Assembly (NCBI GenBank): GCA_022826665.1
Contig: JAJDUK010000056.1
Span: 62,001-126,000, forward strand
From: Alphaproteobacteria bacterium
Lineage (GTDB): Bacteria > Pseudomonadota > Alphaproteobacteria > UBA828
Length of the DNA stretch: 64,000 nt
Direction: 5' to 3'
A program made the translations under genes and the position numbers. Positions 63,751 to 64,000 of the stretch are shown piece after piece (the first letter of the stretch is position 1; every line of letters starts with the position of its first letter). The notes beneath the pieces are model-generated. The model saw nothing but the letters and a program-made list of their open reading frames with translations, was not told the DNA's origin and did no database searches.

Positions 63751-64000
63751 TCAGACGTCGTACTCCAGGCCGATGTCGCGGTAGCGCTCGGGGTCCTCGA
63801 GCCAGCGCTGCCTCACCTTGACGAAGAGCTTGAGGTCGATCGGGCGGTCGAGGATCTGAGAGAGCTCGGCGCGCGCCGCCGTGCCGATCGCCCTGATCTG
63901 CCGCCCGCCCTTGCCGAGGACGATGCCTTTGTGCGTCTCCCGCTGCACGTAGATCACTTGCTCGACCCGTGCGCCCCCGTTTCGGGCGCTGGTCCAGCCT
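63751..64000 (-). CDS. era: GTPase Era, C-terminal KH domain (5' part beyond window)
   Basis: Only the last 83 codons are visible. The frame reads VEQVIYVQRETHKGIVLGKGGRQIRAIGTAARAELSQIL and then LDRPIDLKLFVKVRQRWLEDPERYRDIGLEYDV, which is the Era KH domain and its end. Essential ribosome-assembly GTPase binding the 3' end of 16S rRNA. The GTPase domain lies to the right of the window. The track start at 63957 is an internal GTG. Confidence 0.92.
   Translation of the reverse strand, partial: GWTSARNGGARVEQVIYVQRETHKGIVLGKGGRQIRAIGTAARAELSQILDRPIDLKLFVKVRQRWLEDPERYRDIGLEYDV

Overview
The window is a GC-rich (about two thirds G+C by eye) chromosomal segment with dense, short-spaced operons, many GTG/TTG starts and frequent ATGA/GTGA stop-start overlaps. 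Gene content (CoaBC, HemF, DprA next to TopA and RNase R, PlsY, a LivKHMGF-type transporter, CueR/CopA, an Era-type KH domain) and protein style point to a free-living alphaproteobacterium, probably Rhodospirillales-like. This is an inference from content, not a marker-gene result. No rRNA, tRNA, CRISPR array or complete insertion sequence was recognised.

Layout. 1-7.0 kb (minus strand): partial coaBC, hemF, an Ldh-family dehydrogenase, an MDR reductase, a tandem pair of about 89% identical SDR dehydrogenases separated by hairpin-rich intergenic repeats, and an Asp/Glu/hydantoin racemase-family gene. 7.0-9.4 kb: an accessory patch with perfect palindromes, a 100-bp direct repeat, a possible small membrane protein and an AT-richer, frameshifted reverse transcriptase gene, meeting an orphan beta-class DNA methyltransferase tail to tail. 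10.4-20.1 kb: a KamA-like radical SAM gene, a branched-chain-amino-acid-type ABC transporter operon ending in an amidase, and a convergent cupin plus dihydropyrimidinase, together looking like uptake and hydrolysis of amide or cyclic-amide compounds. 20.2-28.3 kb: a PIN toxin with a winged-helix antitoxin, argDF, an acetolactate-synthase-like enzyme, a small ORF, an MscS-family channel and arsC. 28.3-39.2 kb: HDAC-like amidohydrolase, MDR dehydrogenase, plsY, dprA, topA, rnr, an MFS transporter and a phytase-esterase-like exported protein.

39.3-54.8 kb: an isopropylmalate-dehydratase-like pair, then an AT-richer islet (hypothetical gene, HARE-HTH-like protein, divergent DinD-like protein), pxpBC-like genes, an orphan MalG-type permease, a class III aminotransferase, a RidA protein, a methylthioribose kinase, a dipeptidase broken by an in-frame amber codon, an S9 peptidase, a moderately AT-richer FAD oxidoreductase and a luciferase-like monooxygenase. 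54.9-59.8 kb: a copper/redox cluster with sodC, a membrane cytochrome c overlapping cueR, a textbook MerR-type operator with a 19-bp spacer, copA, and a second cytochrome c. 59.8-64 kb: an OFA-type MFS transporter, an alpha/beta hydrolase, an NCS2 permease carrying a C-terminal RsbW/HATPase-like domain, and the C-terminus of Era.

The strongest candidates for something undescribed are the reverse transcriptase patch (7.3-9.4 kb), the permease-HATPase fusion (61.9-63.7 kb) and the HARE-HTH/DinD islet (41.0-43.1 kb).
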